A DNA stretch of 64,000 bases, from positions 6,487,153-6,551,152 of the forward strand of contig OY987305.1 in assembly GCA_963920635.1 (NCBI GenBank), given 5' to 3'. Shown one piece after another: positions 24,882 through 38,800 of the stretch. The stretch is from Pseudeuparius sepicola (lineage: Eukaryota > Arthropoda > Insecta > Coleoptera > Anthribidae). The notes beneath the pieces are model-generated. The model searched no databases. It saw nothing but the letters and a program-made list of their open reading frames with translations, and was not told where the DNA came from. The position numbers and the translations under genes are program-made. The stretch's first letter is position 1. Each line of letters opens with the position of its first letter.

Positions 24882-25262
24882 TTCTGACTCGCTAGAACTG
24901 TTTCAGAATCATTGTTGGAACAAAACTGTCTACAGTTACTACTCGTAGTTAGGAACTGCTTCGGGATTACTCCGCGAGCCTAGCTTTAGCTTTGTTCCAA
25001 CAATAATTCTGTTCTGAACCAGTTCTAGCGAATCAGAATACAGAAAAATAATTCCAGAACTGTTTTCTACCCATTAGATAGATCAGAAGCGGTTCAGAAC
25101 TGTGGTTTGAACAAACCCTATGCAGGGTTTGTTACAACAACAGTTCTGAACCGATTCTCGACGATCTAATTTATTGAAAGCAGTTCTGCAGTTCTGGAAC
25201 TACCTTCCTGCGTTCTGATTCACTAGAACTGGTTCGGAATTATGTTGGAACAAAGCCATAGC
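24882..25262. repeat. Array of GTTCTGAACC-family repeats
   Basis: At least four copies of GTTCTGAACCAGTTCT-like units occur in alternating orientation, with GAATCAGAA and GGAACAAA motifs between, giving local palindromes. Related to 19373-19470 and 23905-23985. Confidence 0.75.
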
Positions 25263-26656
25263 AGAGCATATATTATAAAACAACAAGCAGTCGGTCTCTC
25301 ACGCCATATCAGGGGAATAGAAATCAGAGATGTATTCAGGAAAATCAATTAGAAATACAGAGGAGTACCAGGGCATTTAGTAATTTATATAACGTGGTAG
25401 TAATATACAGTTAGGTATGTAAAATTTGTCAAGCAGTATGCCATTTTGTTCAATTAGAAAAGTTAGTTCGGTAATTAAGAGTAAATAAAAATATTTGTTA
25501 AAACGAAAATAGCAGGCATGTGAAATAAATAAGGAATTATTTCTGCTTAAACTTCATTGTTGAGGTTGTAACTAATAACAGCGGAATATTGCTCCCTGTC
25601 TCTTTGAAAATATCGTTATAATCTTGTTAAGTTAGTAATAGCGTTGATTAGTCTCGAAAATATTTCAAACAACTTTTTACAGACATTTTATGCAGAGTCA
25701 TTAAATTTGTTTAAACCTATACTTTGATAAACGTTTGGGATTTGGTTTCTATAATATTACAAAACCGGTTTTAGGTCATTTCAAACGATTTATATAACAT
25801 TTTTTTCTGCCTATTATCGAATATACTTCTATTGAGGGTTTTAGGGAACAGGTACAAGGGTTTCAGAGTTTTAGGGAACAGGTACAAGGTACAAATAAAA
25901 AATATTTCTACTGATGACGCCATATAGGGACATAGGTAATCAGTTTATGTTTGTTTACATCCTTCGCCAGGATAACATAACAATATTAAGAACTTGGAAC
26001 GGTAGATAATATTTTACACTGCACAAAAACGCACAGTCTACGCCACTGCATTACCTCGAATACAGCCGGTAAAGAACTGCTCAACCGCCAGAAGCTGCGT
26101 CTATTTGACAGAATCTATTCCCAAATGGCGGCTGCGCGAGCAGTTGCGCGAAATTTTCCCGCCAAGGGGATTTAGGCTACTCATTGTTTTATATGCTTTG
26201 GCCATAGTAACTTAATTGGCGAGTTTGAATTTTAGAATTTCTTTGATTGAGCCAATCACATTGACGAGAGTAAATTAAATAGAACCTCGATTCGATATAT
26301 CTAATCTAAACTCTGTGATCGTGATCATCTTCCTTTTCTGTGATCAAGACTTTTATATTTTGTGATCATGACCACTCATGACATATTGTGACTATTGTGT
26401 CCTTCGCCATGATCACATGACATGATCATGATACAAAAGTTGTTGAAATTTTTTGATAGGTACTGTTAATAAAAATTTACAAATTAAAATTATCATGGAA
26501 AGTTATAGTTACTAAAATATAACAAAGCGATATTTAAATAAATAATACTGTGACTGATTGTAGTTCCATGTTCCAAACTACAAAAATTAAAAAAATACCT
26601 TGGGTAATAATTTAATATGGCATAATAAATTTGACTTTCAATTTGGTAATTATAAA
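25263..26656. other. Upstream region of the Nischarin homologue
   Basis: AT-rich DNA with a local cluster of ATGATCATGA-like and GTGATCA motifs at 26310-26440. A short direct repeat (TTTTAGGGAACAGGTACAAG) occurs near 25838-25895. No gene or clear promoter element was identified. Confidence 0.4.
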
Positions 26657-28248
26657 ATGGCTTGCTTTTGGCTTCACCAAAACGAAATCACGGTTGCAAT
26701 TTTATCCACGGAAGAGGCAGCAAATGTAACTTACTACAACATTTCGCTGAATATTGGAGATATAAAGTGGACTGTAAAACACCGATATAGTGACTTTTTT
26801 GAATTGCACAACCAGTTGGTAATCGATCATGGAATATCAAAAGATATCCTACCGTCAAAAAAAGTTATTCGAAATAAATGTCCAACTTTTATCGAGATGA
26901 GACGAAAAGGGCTTGAAGAATATTTACAAAAAGTATTAGTATTTTTAAAAAGAACCATGCCAAAAGTATTCACAATTTTTTTAAATTTCCACTTGTACGA
27001 CATATTTTTTTTATTGCATGACCTTTCATTAAAGTTTTATTCTGAAGCAGATTTTATATTGTCTTCTAGTCGCACATATACATTTTCACCACTTGAAGTA
27101 AGTAGGTAAATTTCTCTAAATACAAAAAAACTTCTGTAATTAACAGACATATAATCAATTTATTATTATTATTCCTTTTTAGCTTCACTCCATAAGTGAG
27201 TGTTTAAGGAATCCGTTCTCACTAAAAGAGGGTAATAATCACAAAGAGCTAGATTTAAGCCCTGTATTGGATTTATGTTCTCAGTTGACATCTTTAACGG
27301 TAGCTGGCAGTAACAGTCCATTTTTGCAGAGCAACATTATTTTGAATAAGTTAGAGTTTGAGTTGTCATCGTTCAAGGTAGGTATTTACTCCAACTTACT
27401 GGCTTAATTTAGCTTTGCTAAACTGGATTTGTAAATTATAAATATCTATTTCAGGCAACAAAATGTCTAATTCTAAAAAGCCTTTCACTTGACATGATTT
27501 ATTCTTTGGGAAGTATAAGGAATACTGTGATTGAATTGAAGGTGAACTTCACAAATGCTAGAAGTGTAGCAGAAGTACTCCAATGTGATGTAGTTCATAA
27601 AATGAATTTAGATGGCAGTCAGGTAATAAGAAATGATAATTTAGTAAAAACAATTTAGGTACATATTAATTATTTTTTTAGAAATGGGCATCATTAGAAA
27701 CTTTGGATTTAAGCAATAATAATTTGGTAGATATTGACAAGACTATTACATTAGCTCGAAATATAAAAACTTTAATATTGAACGATAATAAAATATCTAC
27801 AATATCAAACTTGACCCATCTTCCAAAACTACAACACCTTAGTATTGCAAGTAATTTAATAACAGTATGCAGTGACTTGCACACTAAAGTCGGCAATATC
27901 AAAACATTAAATTTGTCACAAAACAATATAACTACAACAATTGGATTCCGAAAACTATATTCATTAGAAGATTTAGACTTAAGTTGCAACAAAATACTTG
28001 AATTTGACGAAGTATCTTACTTAGGAAATTTACCATGTTTAGAACAATTAGTGCTGACGGGAAATAGTTTAGCTACAGCAGTTGATTACAGAGTGAAAAT
28101 TTTAGAATATTTCGCTGAGCAAGCTAGAAATATTTGCCTCGACAATGAAAGACCCTCACAAAGTGAACTGGACAAAGTAGAAGTTATGAGAGCTTTGAGG
28201 ATTGTAAAGGAAGGCAAGACGCCGACTATTGTCGGTATTTCACCTTAA
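26657..28248 (+). CDS. Nisch: Nischarin homologue, PX plus leucine-rich repeats, 4 exons, 456 aa
   Basis: Exons 26657-27097, 27183-27377, 27455-27622 and 27682-28248, all phase 0 with GT-AG borders. Residues about 8-115 form a PX domain: the WTVKHRYSDFFELH block carries the RYSDF phosphoinositide-binding arginine (R43), and ILPSKK follows, as in human Nischarin (WTVKHRYSDFHDLH, LLPPKK). Exons 2-3 match the linker (SPFLQSNI against GPFGTSNI). Exon 4 has about five leucine-rich repeats (LETLDLSNNNL, HTKVGNIKTLNLSQNNI, LYSLEDLDLSCN), then VEVMRALRIVKEG. ATG 26657 is the first ATG in frame. Human Nischarin is about 1,500 aa; this one stops just after the LRRs and lacks the integrin-binding C-terminal half. 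Nischarin acts at endosomes through PI3P and regulates Rac/PAK signalling. A poly(A) signal AATAAA lies at 28594. Confidence 0.93.
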
Positions 28249-29838
28249 TATACCCAACCACTCTATCTAGGTGTTTCTGTCACCACACCAGAGTGCCTAA
28301 CAATTTTTTGGAAAACGCCTGCAAGATAATTCTCTGTGACTTTAAAAATGCAAAACTATCGAAATATTTATTTTCTCTATTTTTATACTTGAGATCATTT
28401 ACCAAAAATATGCTGTTAACGATGTAAAATAATGTTAGTAAATTTATATTTATAGTTAGTAATTTAATGTCAAATTGTAATATAAAATTTAAATTAAATG
28501 ATGAATTTTCTCTTATAACATGTACTGTAAAAATTGGATTTTTGAAACGATTTTTTCATGATTTTGTTCATAACATTTTCATTATAGTGAACAAATAAAA
28601 AAAGGTCTAATATTCTCTAATACTTTTCTAGATTTTTTCTGGGTGTCTCACTTCTTCAGACCCGAGGATTTAGGAAACACTTTAAAGTTTTGAGTGTATT
28701 TTTGCATTTGTTCGAAATCTACGTTATTTTTGAATAAAATCCTCTCCTGTCTCATTTATTAGTTTGTAAAAATAAGTACATATTAGGGACCACAGAATAA
28801 TTATACCTATATAGCGCTATTTATTCTGTGATATTTACCTGTGAAATAAAAAAGTTTTTTATTGAGATTCGTGCGGTAGCAACACTAACAATTACAATTA
28901 AAGGCATTTAACAAAAAAAATAAAATTAATGTTAATTTATATTTATCTAATTAATTTTATAGTCTTAAGAGGAATTTTAGTATATTCTTTAAATTAAAAG
29001 CATTTTTAAATTTTATTAAGATTAGAATTTTAGTTATTTCGTATTTGGCTCAAAAGCAATCGAAACCGTCCTATTGTAAGCAAGTTGTACGTGTCTAGGT
29101 ATTCTACTAAATTTGATGTAGATATCTCAATCTGATCGAATGTTAATAACAGAACACCAAAATTTGCTTTGCTTAAATCTTTTATAGTTTTAGAACATTT
29201 TTATTAGAATTTTTTCCACATTACTGTCACAGAGGAATGATCTTATCAATTAGGTATGTACAGGAATCTGAGATTTATAACATCTGGCTTGGTCCACAGA
29301 TGTCTACCTAACTATAATGTATCGTGGGTTGCCTATGGCTGAGCCCCTAAATCTAAAATACAACTCTATTTTTTCTCCCGTTTTGTGGTCCTGTTCTTGT
29401 CCTGTTAGTGTTTTTCAATTTATAACTATGGTAGCAGTTGTTGAGTTTGGCAGTTATTTGATAATACGTGACGCCATATTTAATTTTTAGCTAGTGTTTG
29501 GTTAGTAGATTTGGCCGAATTTTACAATTTTTAGGACATCAGAGCCAAATAGACGATACAGAATTGCAATAAATGACTATCAGCAACATCGAGCTTCGAG
29601 AAGCCTGAGGACACCCCACAACTAGAATTTAAATAAAGTTAACCTGGATTGTCAAATGTTTCATAAAAATCTACCCTTATAGTGCAAATTTTTCCCACAA
29701 GATGAAAGTTTGGGACATACGGACGTTTCGATATTCTTAGTATATGTTTTATAGTTTGTCGGAGTCTACCTTAGCACTGGATATGAATCCGTAAATTATG
29801 TCCAGGCTATGTTTAGACCTCTTTAATGTCACACTGAA
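28249..29838. other. Nischarin 3' UTR and p85 upstream region
   Basis: AATAAA at 28594-28599 fits the end of the Nischarin transcript. The remaining 1.2 kb leads to the first p85 coding exon and is AT-rich, without a CpG patch. A small hairpin (CACAGAATAA and complement) lies at 28790-28832. Confidence 0.45.
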
Positions 29839-32800
29839 ATGGGGGACCATGCACTCTACCAGGCTATCCAACCGTATAAGCCTCCTTCGGACGATTCGCT
29901 TGCACTAGAAATCCAGAAAGGGGATATCTTCAAAGTTTCCGTACAGTACTACCCATTTGGACAGTCGCGGAGACCTGGATGTTTGTATGCATATAATGGT
30001 CGGACTGATGCTTGGGGATACATTCCAGGTGAGTAAATTTACTAATGTTTAACCTCCTCTACTTAGTCTCAAGTGGCGAGAAGAACCTTCTTCATGCAGT
30101 TAGTGTCCCTTCTTTCATATAGTTAAGGTGGGTTTATGCAAGACAATTTAACACAATTTAATATTATTGTAATGTAACATAAGAATTTAGTATACAGTTT
30201 ATGCAAGGATTATTTAATGATTCTAGGCTGTGCAAAAACGGAAAATGTCAAAATCAAATTTTCGCACGAGATCTATTAGTCCTCGATTTCAACATCGGAG
30301 GCCCCCTGCGCGCAGGGCCGTAGCTAGAGGGGGGCCAAGGCGGGCAGCACCCGCCCCAGAATTTGTTTTGCCCGCTCTCAAAATATCCTCCAAACATAAA
30401 AAATAAGAGAGTGTACGGATAAAAATAATAGTTATTTATGTACCAAGGCACTGAAGTTCAACTTTTTATGACTCATGTGAATTTAGTTGCCGAGGCAAAT
30501 AAAGCACGAGTCATAAAAAGAACTTCAATGCCGAGATACATATTATATTTTTTTTTAAATCGAAAAAAAATGTTTTATTAGGCAAGAAAATAATAATAAG
30601 GGATCACCCGTTCATGAACCGACTGCGCGCGGCGTTGCTTGACTTTGACGATCGCTCTACCTATAATGACGTACGGCACCCTCGAACAGAAAAACCAAAC
30701 TGCTGCTTGTTGTGCAGTCTATAATAAATTTATTGATATTGAAACCTACTAAAATATGTATACTGATAGATTGCGCTGCTATAGGTAACAATTTCGCAAT
30801 GTGTATGAATAGTTAAATGGGCCTTTATTGGCCGGGTTTTGAATATTTGGTCACCTTTGACGGGCGACGGCTCCACGTCTGACGTTTGATGTTTACATCT
30901 CGCCAAGGCCTACTTATTGAAAAAATCGTACAATAATGGATTACTTCAGTGCCGATTTCTGAGCTTTTTAATGATGATTTTGGGACACTTTACTGCCGAT
31001 TTCAAGAAATAGTTATTTATGTACCAAGGCACTGAAGTTCAACTTTTTATGACTCATGTGGAGTTTAGTTGCTGAGGCCTCTGGCCGAGGCAAATAAACC
31101 ACATGAGTCATAAAAAGAACTTCAGTGCCGAGGTACATATTATATTTTTCTTGAAATCGGAAAAAAAAGTTTTATTAGGCAAGAAAATAATAACAAGGGA
31201 TCACCCGTCCACGTACCGACTACGCGCGGCGTTGCTTGACTTTACCGATCGCTCTACCTAGGACAAGTATAATGATGTACGGCACCTTCTGACAGAAAAA
31301 CCAAAAATTGCTGCTTCTTGTGCAGCCTACACAACAAATCTATTGATTTTCAAATTTACTAAAATATGTATACTGAAGGATTGCGCTTCTATAGGAAACA
31401 ATTTCGCAATGTGTACGAAAAGTTAAATGAGCCTTTATCGGCCGGGTTCCGCTAGCGACCTCTCTTTAACAAAGTCTGAAGTGAATTGGTTGTGGTGTTT
31501 GGCTGTGGTACCTGGACCAACACACATAGCGCTGTTTTAAGCGATCACCACTGGCGCCACATGGCGAAAAAAGTCGACAGTGTTAACCCTTTCGGGACTG
31601 CGGCCGCTTGAGGATCTGTGCCCGGTGGACCACAGCAGGAAGTGCATGCGTATATGTACGGTTCCGGTCCTTAGTTGCAAAACAGTCATTACATAACAAT
31701 ATATCTTTTCACAATATAAATCATTTTTTGCATCCACCCACATACAAATGAGCTTGTGTTCGAATTTATTGATGTATTTAAGTGCACAAGTAAGTTTTTT
31801 TTATGAGAAAGACCACCCAACTTGATGACCAATGTAAAGTAGGCGTTCCAATGTATCCGTAGTCAACGCGTGTCCGTCCGGTTCCAGTCCTTTATCTTGC
31901 CTCCCTGCTTGCGTTTATAGTCGGTTCCGGTCCCACTGACCCAACTTTTATATGCGTGTTCGTCCGGGTCTGGTCCCAAAAGGGTTAAAAAGACCATTGT
32001 TGTAGAATTTTTTTTTATAAAATAATAGCATGCAAATGTGTCTGTTAACAAGAATTTAATATCCAAAATAAAATAAAATGATCTGACAAGCTAACATGGC
32101 ATATTTCCATAGATTTTCTTAAGAAAATCGAATATAAAAAGCAATCAAAAGTATTTTGCTACCTTTTGGTTTGAAATGATGTCCACGGCTAGCTGTAGTG
32201 TAAGTAAGTATAGAATGCATTAAATTATTCAGTTTCTTTATATGCCATTGATTCGCTTTGAGGCTTTAAACAAATGTTTCTATTTTCATTCTTGCATACA
32301 CATTACAAAATACCCTTCCAAAATATAATATCTAGAGTTCTCGCTTCTTCGACTGGTTGAACAGATCGTCCTGTAGTTCTAAAATAGTGTTTATTTTTCT
32401 GCAATTCACGTAATGCATATGATTTTTTCATAAGCATGGAAATTTCATGTTATCACAAACAAATCTACCTATAAAACCTCTGTTAATATGAGAAAACTGC
32501 AAAATATTTACCGCAAAGAGAACTCGTTACCGTAAAAAGAACGTAAATGGTAATAAAGTTGGATGTTTAAAATATGGGACATTCTAAACGTCCGACACTG
32601 ACATACCTATAATCACAGAATACCTACCCACAACCTATACTAACTCCATTCTTTTTTGTCGAGTAGCGCCAATTCAGTCCGCAAACAACAATGAAATATG
32701 ACATCATGCTTGGGTCTTAATAATATAGTGTCAGTCCAGGCAGTACTGCTGCGTATGTGAATCTACATTTTTGGCCCTAACCTTAACAGCTATCACCTTT

Positions 32801-35800
32801 ACTCAACGTTGCTCTATGAATCACTAGAGGATGGCAGATTTAGTGTTTTTAGCTTTTGAGAAAAATGAAACCAATAACCAGTAATATTAATTTTGACGCT
32901 TTTCTAAAATTTCATTCAAAATTCATTTTCTAGTACTAACACGGAGGTTGGTTTTTATTTTGTGATTTTTTTTATATCCTATTCTAGTGCGATATCTATA
33001 GTGACAAAAAAAATGTTATTATTTTGTATTATTTCCTGTTATTTTTTAATAATAAATTATATTTGCAGTTGAACACTATTTCACTTTCATAACTCAATAA
33101 TTAAAAGGGCATGTTTCAATACAGAGTTGAAATGTGGGGGTTTGTTGCACGGTTTGACCATTGTATAGTCGAAGTTTTGACCATAGATTATAGATGGGTT
33201 GACATTACAGTACTTTTTTAATTCTAATGTCAAATGTCAATGTTTGACAACAGCATTCGTTACGCGAAAATGTAGGTACTAGGTATATCTTATCCATCTC
33301 CAAAAATAAAATAGATATTGTGCCCTATCGCCCTACCTCAAATTATACCTGCCCGCCTTAAGTTTTGGTCCTAGCTACGGGCCTGCCTGGGCGATGTAGG
33401 TATATGCCTCACCCCTCAGCAGAAAAATACAAAACCTAACCCATAACCATCCTAAATAATAAATAATAAACAACCAGTACTAGGAAGTTTTTGTTCTCAT
33501 TAGTTGTGTTTTTGTTTCTTACTGTTGGCAATGAATATTTTCGCATGTGCAAACTGAGATTTATTTCTTTAATTTTAACGCAAAAGACAAAAGTTGGTTA
33601 ACTTTTACGTTACGTTACATTAAATTATGCCGCATAAACACTCCCATTGAATAACATATATATTTTAACTTCTCTCTTACGTTACGTTAATGTTAAATTA
33701 CGTTAAATTGGCTTGCATAAACCCACCTTTATTGTTGTATGACACTGCTTCAGTTGGTAGTAGTTTTTTGAGTTTTTCAGTACCACCAAAGCTGGTATTT
33801 TGCCAGAAGCTCTGAAAACATTCAAAGCCAAGAAGGCCTTGTATTCGTTTCAATTTTAAGTTTTTCGGTCATTGATCATTTGATCCAGCATTCAAAGCAG
33901 ACAAGATTCTTTTGCCCTAAGTATTAAAAACCCAAAGATTGCACTTTAATTTTTTTGATTCTACAATTTATTATTAATATAATTGTATTTTTTAGTGGAA
34001 TATGTAATCTTGTTGGGATCTGAAAAAAATAAGACCATTCACCATCCATCAGCCTGTTGCTTATCTGATCCGGGTACTGGTAAGAAAAATTTGTTTTGTT
34101 TCAATGAATCCACGTTTTGCCTATTCTCATATATCAACTTTTGTTTAAAAGTTAAAACTAATGAATAATGCAATACTTCGCCATATTCACACTTTCACCT
34201 TTCACATTAATAATGGGATGTTTCTTAATTATTGGAGACTATCGAGGCTAAAATAAATCATTTTGGCCAACCGTGCCTTACTCAAATGTTTCTTCCTTTC
34301 CATCTACAGATTGTTAAAAGTTGAAAAAATATTTTCAATTTCTTGCAATATTTTCGGAACCATAGCTCAATCGAGCTAATTTGCATTTTTAAAAATATAT
34401 ATAAATTTTTATGTTTAAAACTTCCGATTATAGTACTTAATAATAATAATAAATAAATAATATATTTAGTTCAACTATATTTTTAATTACACTATTTTTT
34501 ACTTCATTTCTATACTTTTATAATAATAATAATAATACCCTTTTTATTTAATTTCATATAAATTAAAGTCAGTCAAATTGATTGCAAAAGCAAGAAGCTG
34601 GATTATTGTACTCGGGGTTGCCACCTTCTCGGAAAACCTGAAACCGGGAATTATCAGGGAATTTTAATATTGCTGTTGGTATATAGCAAAAATGTATTCG
34701 CAGAATGTTTAGTCTAAGGACAAAATTTATGTATCCGCTAAATCAATGGATGGCCTTCTTGCTCTACAGAGAAGAAAAATATCATTATATTTTTCTTCGA
34801 ATTATTGATATGTGAGCCCAAATTGCGGAGCATGAAATAACGTACCAACACCGCCAGTTAGTTAGTTCTATTGAAGCTTTTGTACTGAAAAGAGCAATAT
34901 AAAGTTTACACAGAATTTTCTCGCGTTTTTAGTCTGATCCACCATACCTTTTAACAAAAGGTTATGGGCCCAGACATCGCGTCTGACCGCGAGTGAGTGA
35001 ATTAAAACTTTTGAAACAATAAAATTATTAAAGTTAATAATAATGGCAAATAGTGGAAGTGCGGTTAAGCGAAATCTAAGACTATTTGATGGAGAGAACT
35101 ATTTTATGTGGAAATTCCGATTGCAAGAAATTATAGAGCAGGAAGGTGCTAGCAAAGTACTGACCGAAGATCCTCCAACACCAATCACAGATGAGTGGAC
35201 AAAATGGGAAAGATTTGCTAGAGGAACACTGATTGAATTTCTAGATGACTCAGTAATATCCCAAGTGCCACCAGGTCGTGCAACAGCTCGACAAATTTTG
35301 GAGAAATTCGACGGTCTATATGCTTGCAAGAAGATCTCGACACAGCTATGTCTCCAGGATAGATTGTTTAATTGTAAACTAAAACCAGGCACACCGCTAA
35401 AAAAAGCATATGTCAGAAATTGATGAGTTGGTTCGTGATTTGGCTGCTTGCGGCATGGAGGTCAACGAAATAACTAAAGTGTGGTACACACTAAACTCAT
35501 TACCAATGAGTTATGCACCAGTGAAAGCTGCAATTAAAACAATGAGCGACGATAGGATTACCTTAGCATTTGTAAAGGGAATGCTGCTAGAACATGAGGA
35601 ATACCTATTAAGAGAAGGTACAGACACTAGCATGAAAGCCCTTCATTTCCGTACTATAAGTTCCAACGAAAGTGTCAAAAAGAAAATGAAGTTTACTTCG
35701 AAAAATAAGCCTGCATTCAAAAAACATAAACAAGTACAAAAATGTTTTCATTGTGGGCGAAAAAATCACTTGAAACGTGATTGCTATTTTTATAAACAAA

Positions 35801-38800
35801 GCTTGCAATATCAAAAGCAACCCAAAAAGGCTGATAATCAAGCAAGTGCGTCAACTGCCACCAATAGCGAATCTTTTGCTTTTATGTTAAACAATGAAGA
35901 CGAATCTGAACTACAATATCGTTTCATCTTAGATTCAGGTGCAACGGAACACATCATAAATGACTTAAGTCTTTATAGCCAATACAAACAGTTGACGGAA
36001 CCTACACGAATAACAGTAGCGAAGAAAGGAACGACGATCGAAGCAACACACGTCGGGAAAATAGAAGTCAACACTACTTTGGGCTACGAGGGAGAATTGA
36101 ACAATGTTCTTTATAGCGAGAGTATACCGGCCAACCTCATCTCAGTACGGCGTATCCAGGAAGCTGGGATGTCCGTAGTATTCCTGGAAACTGGCGAAGT
36201 AGAAGTCAGGAGAAGAGGCACGGCAATAATAAAAGGTAAGCGCATAAATAATTTATATATTATTGAATTATTAGTACAAAATGCGCACAGTACAGTACGG
36301 GCCGCGAGCCACGTAGCTGAGACCAATATTGACAAAAACAAATTATGGCATGAGCGTTTAGGCCATATAAATAAAGAAAAATTTACTACATTAAAAGTAA
36401 ACAAATTAGTTTTTGATAATACCTGTTTAAAAGACATAATCCCTATTGATTCACTATGTGAAGCTTGTATAAACGGAAAACAAGCGCGTCTTCCTTTCGC
36501 CAAGGTAAAAGATAAGGAATATATTCAAAGACCATTATTTGTTGTGCATTCGGACGTGTGTGGGCCGATTACACCATCAACAATAGATGAAAAGAATTAT
36601 TTTGTTAATTTCATCGATGATTATACACATTATACAGTAACTTATCTTATGACAAATAAGTCGGAAGTATTCACCTGTTTTAAAGATTATGTTGCAAAAG
36701 GTGAAGCTCTCTTTAATTTGAAATTAGTTCATTTGTATTGCGATAATGGTCGAGAATATTTATCGGGCGAAATGAAAGAGTTTTGTAAACAAAACGGCAT
36801 AACATATCATCTTACAGTGCCGTACACTCCGCAACAAAACGGTTTAGCGGAACGCATGAATCGAACTTTAACTGAGAAAGCACGTGCGATGATACACAGT
36901 GCGGGTTTAAACAAATGTTTTTGGGGGGAAGCAATTTTAACTGCTACCTATTTGGTAAATAGGTCACCAACAAAAGCCATAAAATTACATAAAACACCGT
37001 ATGAAATGTGGCACAATAAAAAACCAAAGTTAGGTCACTTAAAAATATTTGGTTGCACAGCGTATGTACACAATAAAACGAGAAAAGGTAAATTTGATAG
37101 TAAATCATCTAAAGGTATTCTCGTAGGTTATGTACCAAATGGGTACAAAATTTTTATACCAGAATTAGCCAAATACATAGTTGCACGCGATGTAATTTTT
37201 GACGAAGTTACATATAAAATTTCTAGGCAAGAAATTGATAATCTGGTAAATAGAGAAATAAATACAGATAACATTTCAGTAGGGGGTGCTACTGATGGTA
37301 AATCTGTAGATATCACATCTGGTCAAACGGACAGTAAAAGATGCAAACAAACATCTTATGAAAAAGATGTCCCTGAAAATTGCATTCAAGGTCAAACGTC
37401 CTCAATAAAGGATGTCCCTGAACCGACAAGTAGGAGCTCAAACAGTGATGATGAAAGTCCGTGTATCTCTACAAATAAGTTGAGAAAATCAGAAGGAGTA
37501 CAAGATGTGAGGAGAAGTGATCGATTAAAAGGTAAACAAACAATATCTTATAAAGATCACGATTATGATGACAGTATTAGTAATTTTATGTTATGTGACC
37601 AAACTTTTGAAGCCGATATTCCCAAATGTTTTCAAGATGTTGCAAATAACGCGTATAGAAAACAATGGGAAACGGCCATAAAAGATGAATTAGAATCTTT
37701 AGAACGAAACAAAACTTGGACCTTAGTAACCAAGCCAAATAATGTAAACATCGTCGATTGTAAATGGGTGTTTACAATAAAAGGCGATGGCGAGGGCAAT
37801 CGAGTAAAATATAAAGCTCGCTTAGTAGCGCGCGGTTTTAGTCAAAGAAAATTAATTGACTATGACGAAACATTTGCCCCGGTTGTACGTATTGAAACTT
37901 TTAGGTGTATACTTGCACTGGCAAATCAATATGAGTTGTTGGTCCATCAAATGGACGTTAAAACAGCATTCTTAAACGGTACACTGAAAGAAGATATTTA
38001 TATGAGGGTACCTGACGGTGTTGCTATTCAAAACAATAATATTGTTTGTAAATTGCAAAAATCTTTGTACGGATTAAAGCAATCAGCTTTGTGTTGGTAC
38101 GAATGTTTCAATAATGTGTTAATTGAAAAAGGTTTTGTAAATTCTTCAGCTGATAATTGTTTATATTTCTTGGACAGAGGTGATGTTTACAAAAACATCT
38201 ATGTAATTTTATATGTTGATGACTTAGTAATCGTAACTAAGGACATAAAAACAATGAATAATTTTAAAAACTTTTTGAAGGAACAATTTGAGATGGTCGA
38301 TCTGAAAGAAATACATTATTTTCTTGGAATTCGAATAAAAAGGTCTAATTCCGAAATTTCTCTTGATCAGACTGCATATTTAAAATCAGTATTAAACAAA
38401 TTTAATATGAGTGAATGCAACCCGGTCAGTACACCATTACCTATAAAATTAAATTATTCAAGTTTAAATTCAGATGATAGCTCAGATGTACCTTGTCGAA
38501 ATTTAATAGGGTGTTTAATGTACGCAATGCTCTGTACACGTCCAGATTTGTGTACTGCGGTAAATTTACTCAGCAGATATCAAAGTAAATGTAATCAAGA
38601 ACTATGGCAATGTTTAAAAAGAGTATTAAGGTACATTAAAGGGACAATTGATCTAAAATTAATATATAAACGTAATATAAATTACGAGAAAATATTAATA
38701 GGGTATGTTGATGCAGATTGGGCAAATAATGAATTAGATCGTCGTAGTACAACTGGTTGTTTATTTAAATTATTTGAAAATAATTGTATCACTTGGATTA

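Noticed and set aside
26600..26656. Upstream extension of the Nischarin start
   Set aside because: The only upstream start in frame is TTG at 26600; ATG 26657 is the first ATG and fits the family's N-terminus.
31440..32000. Possible transposase remnant (minus-strand frames near GGTTCCGGTCC repeats)
   Set aside because: No catalytic motif or family similarity could be recognised by reading; only short broken frames.
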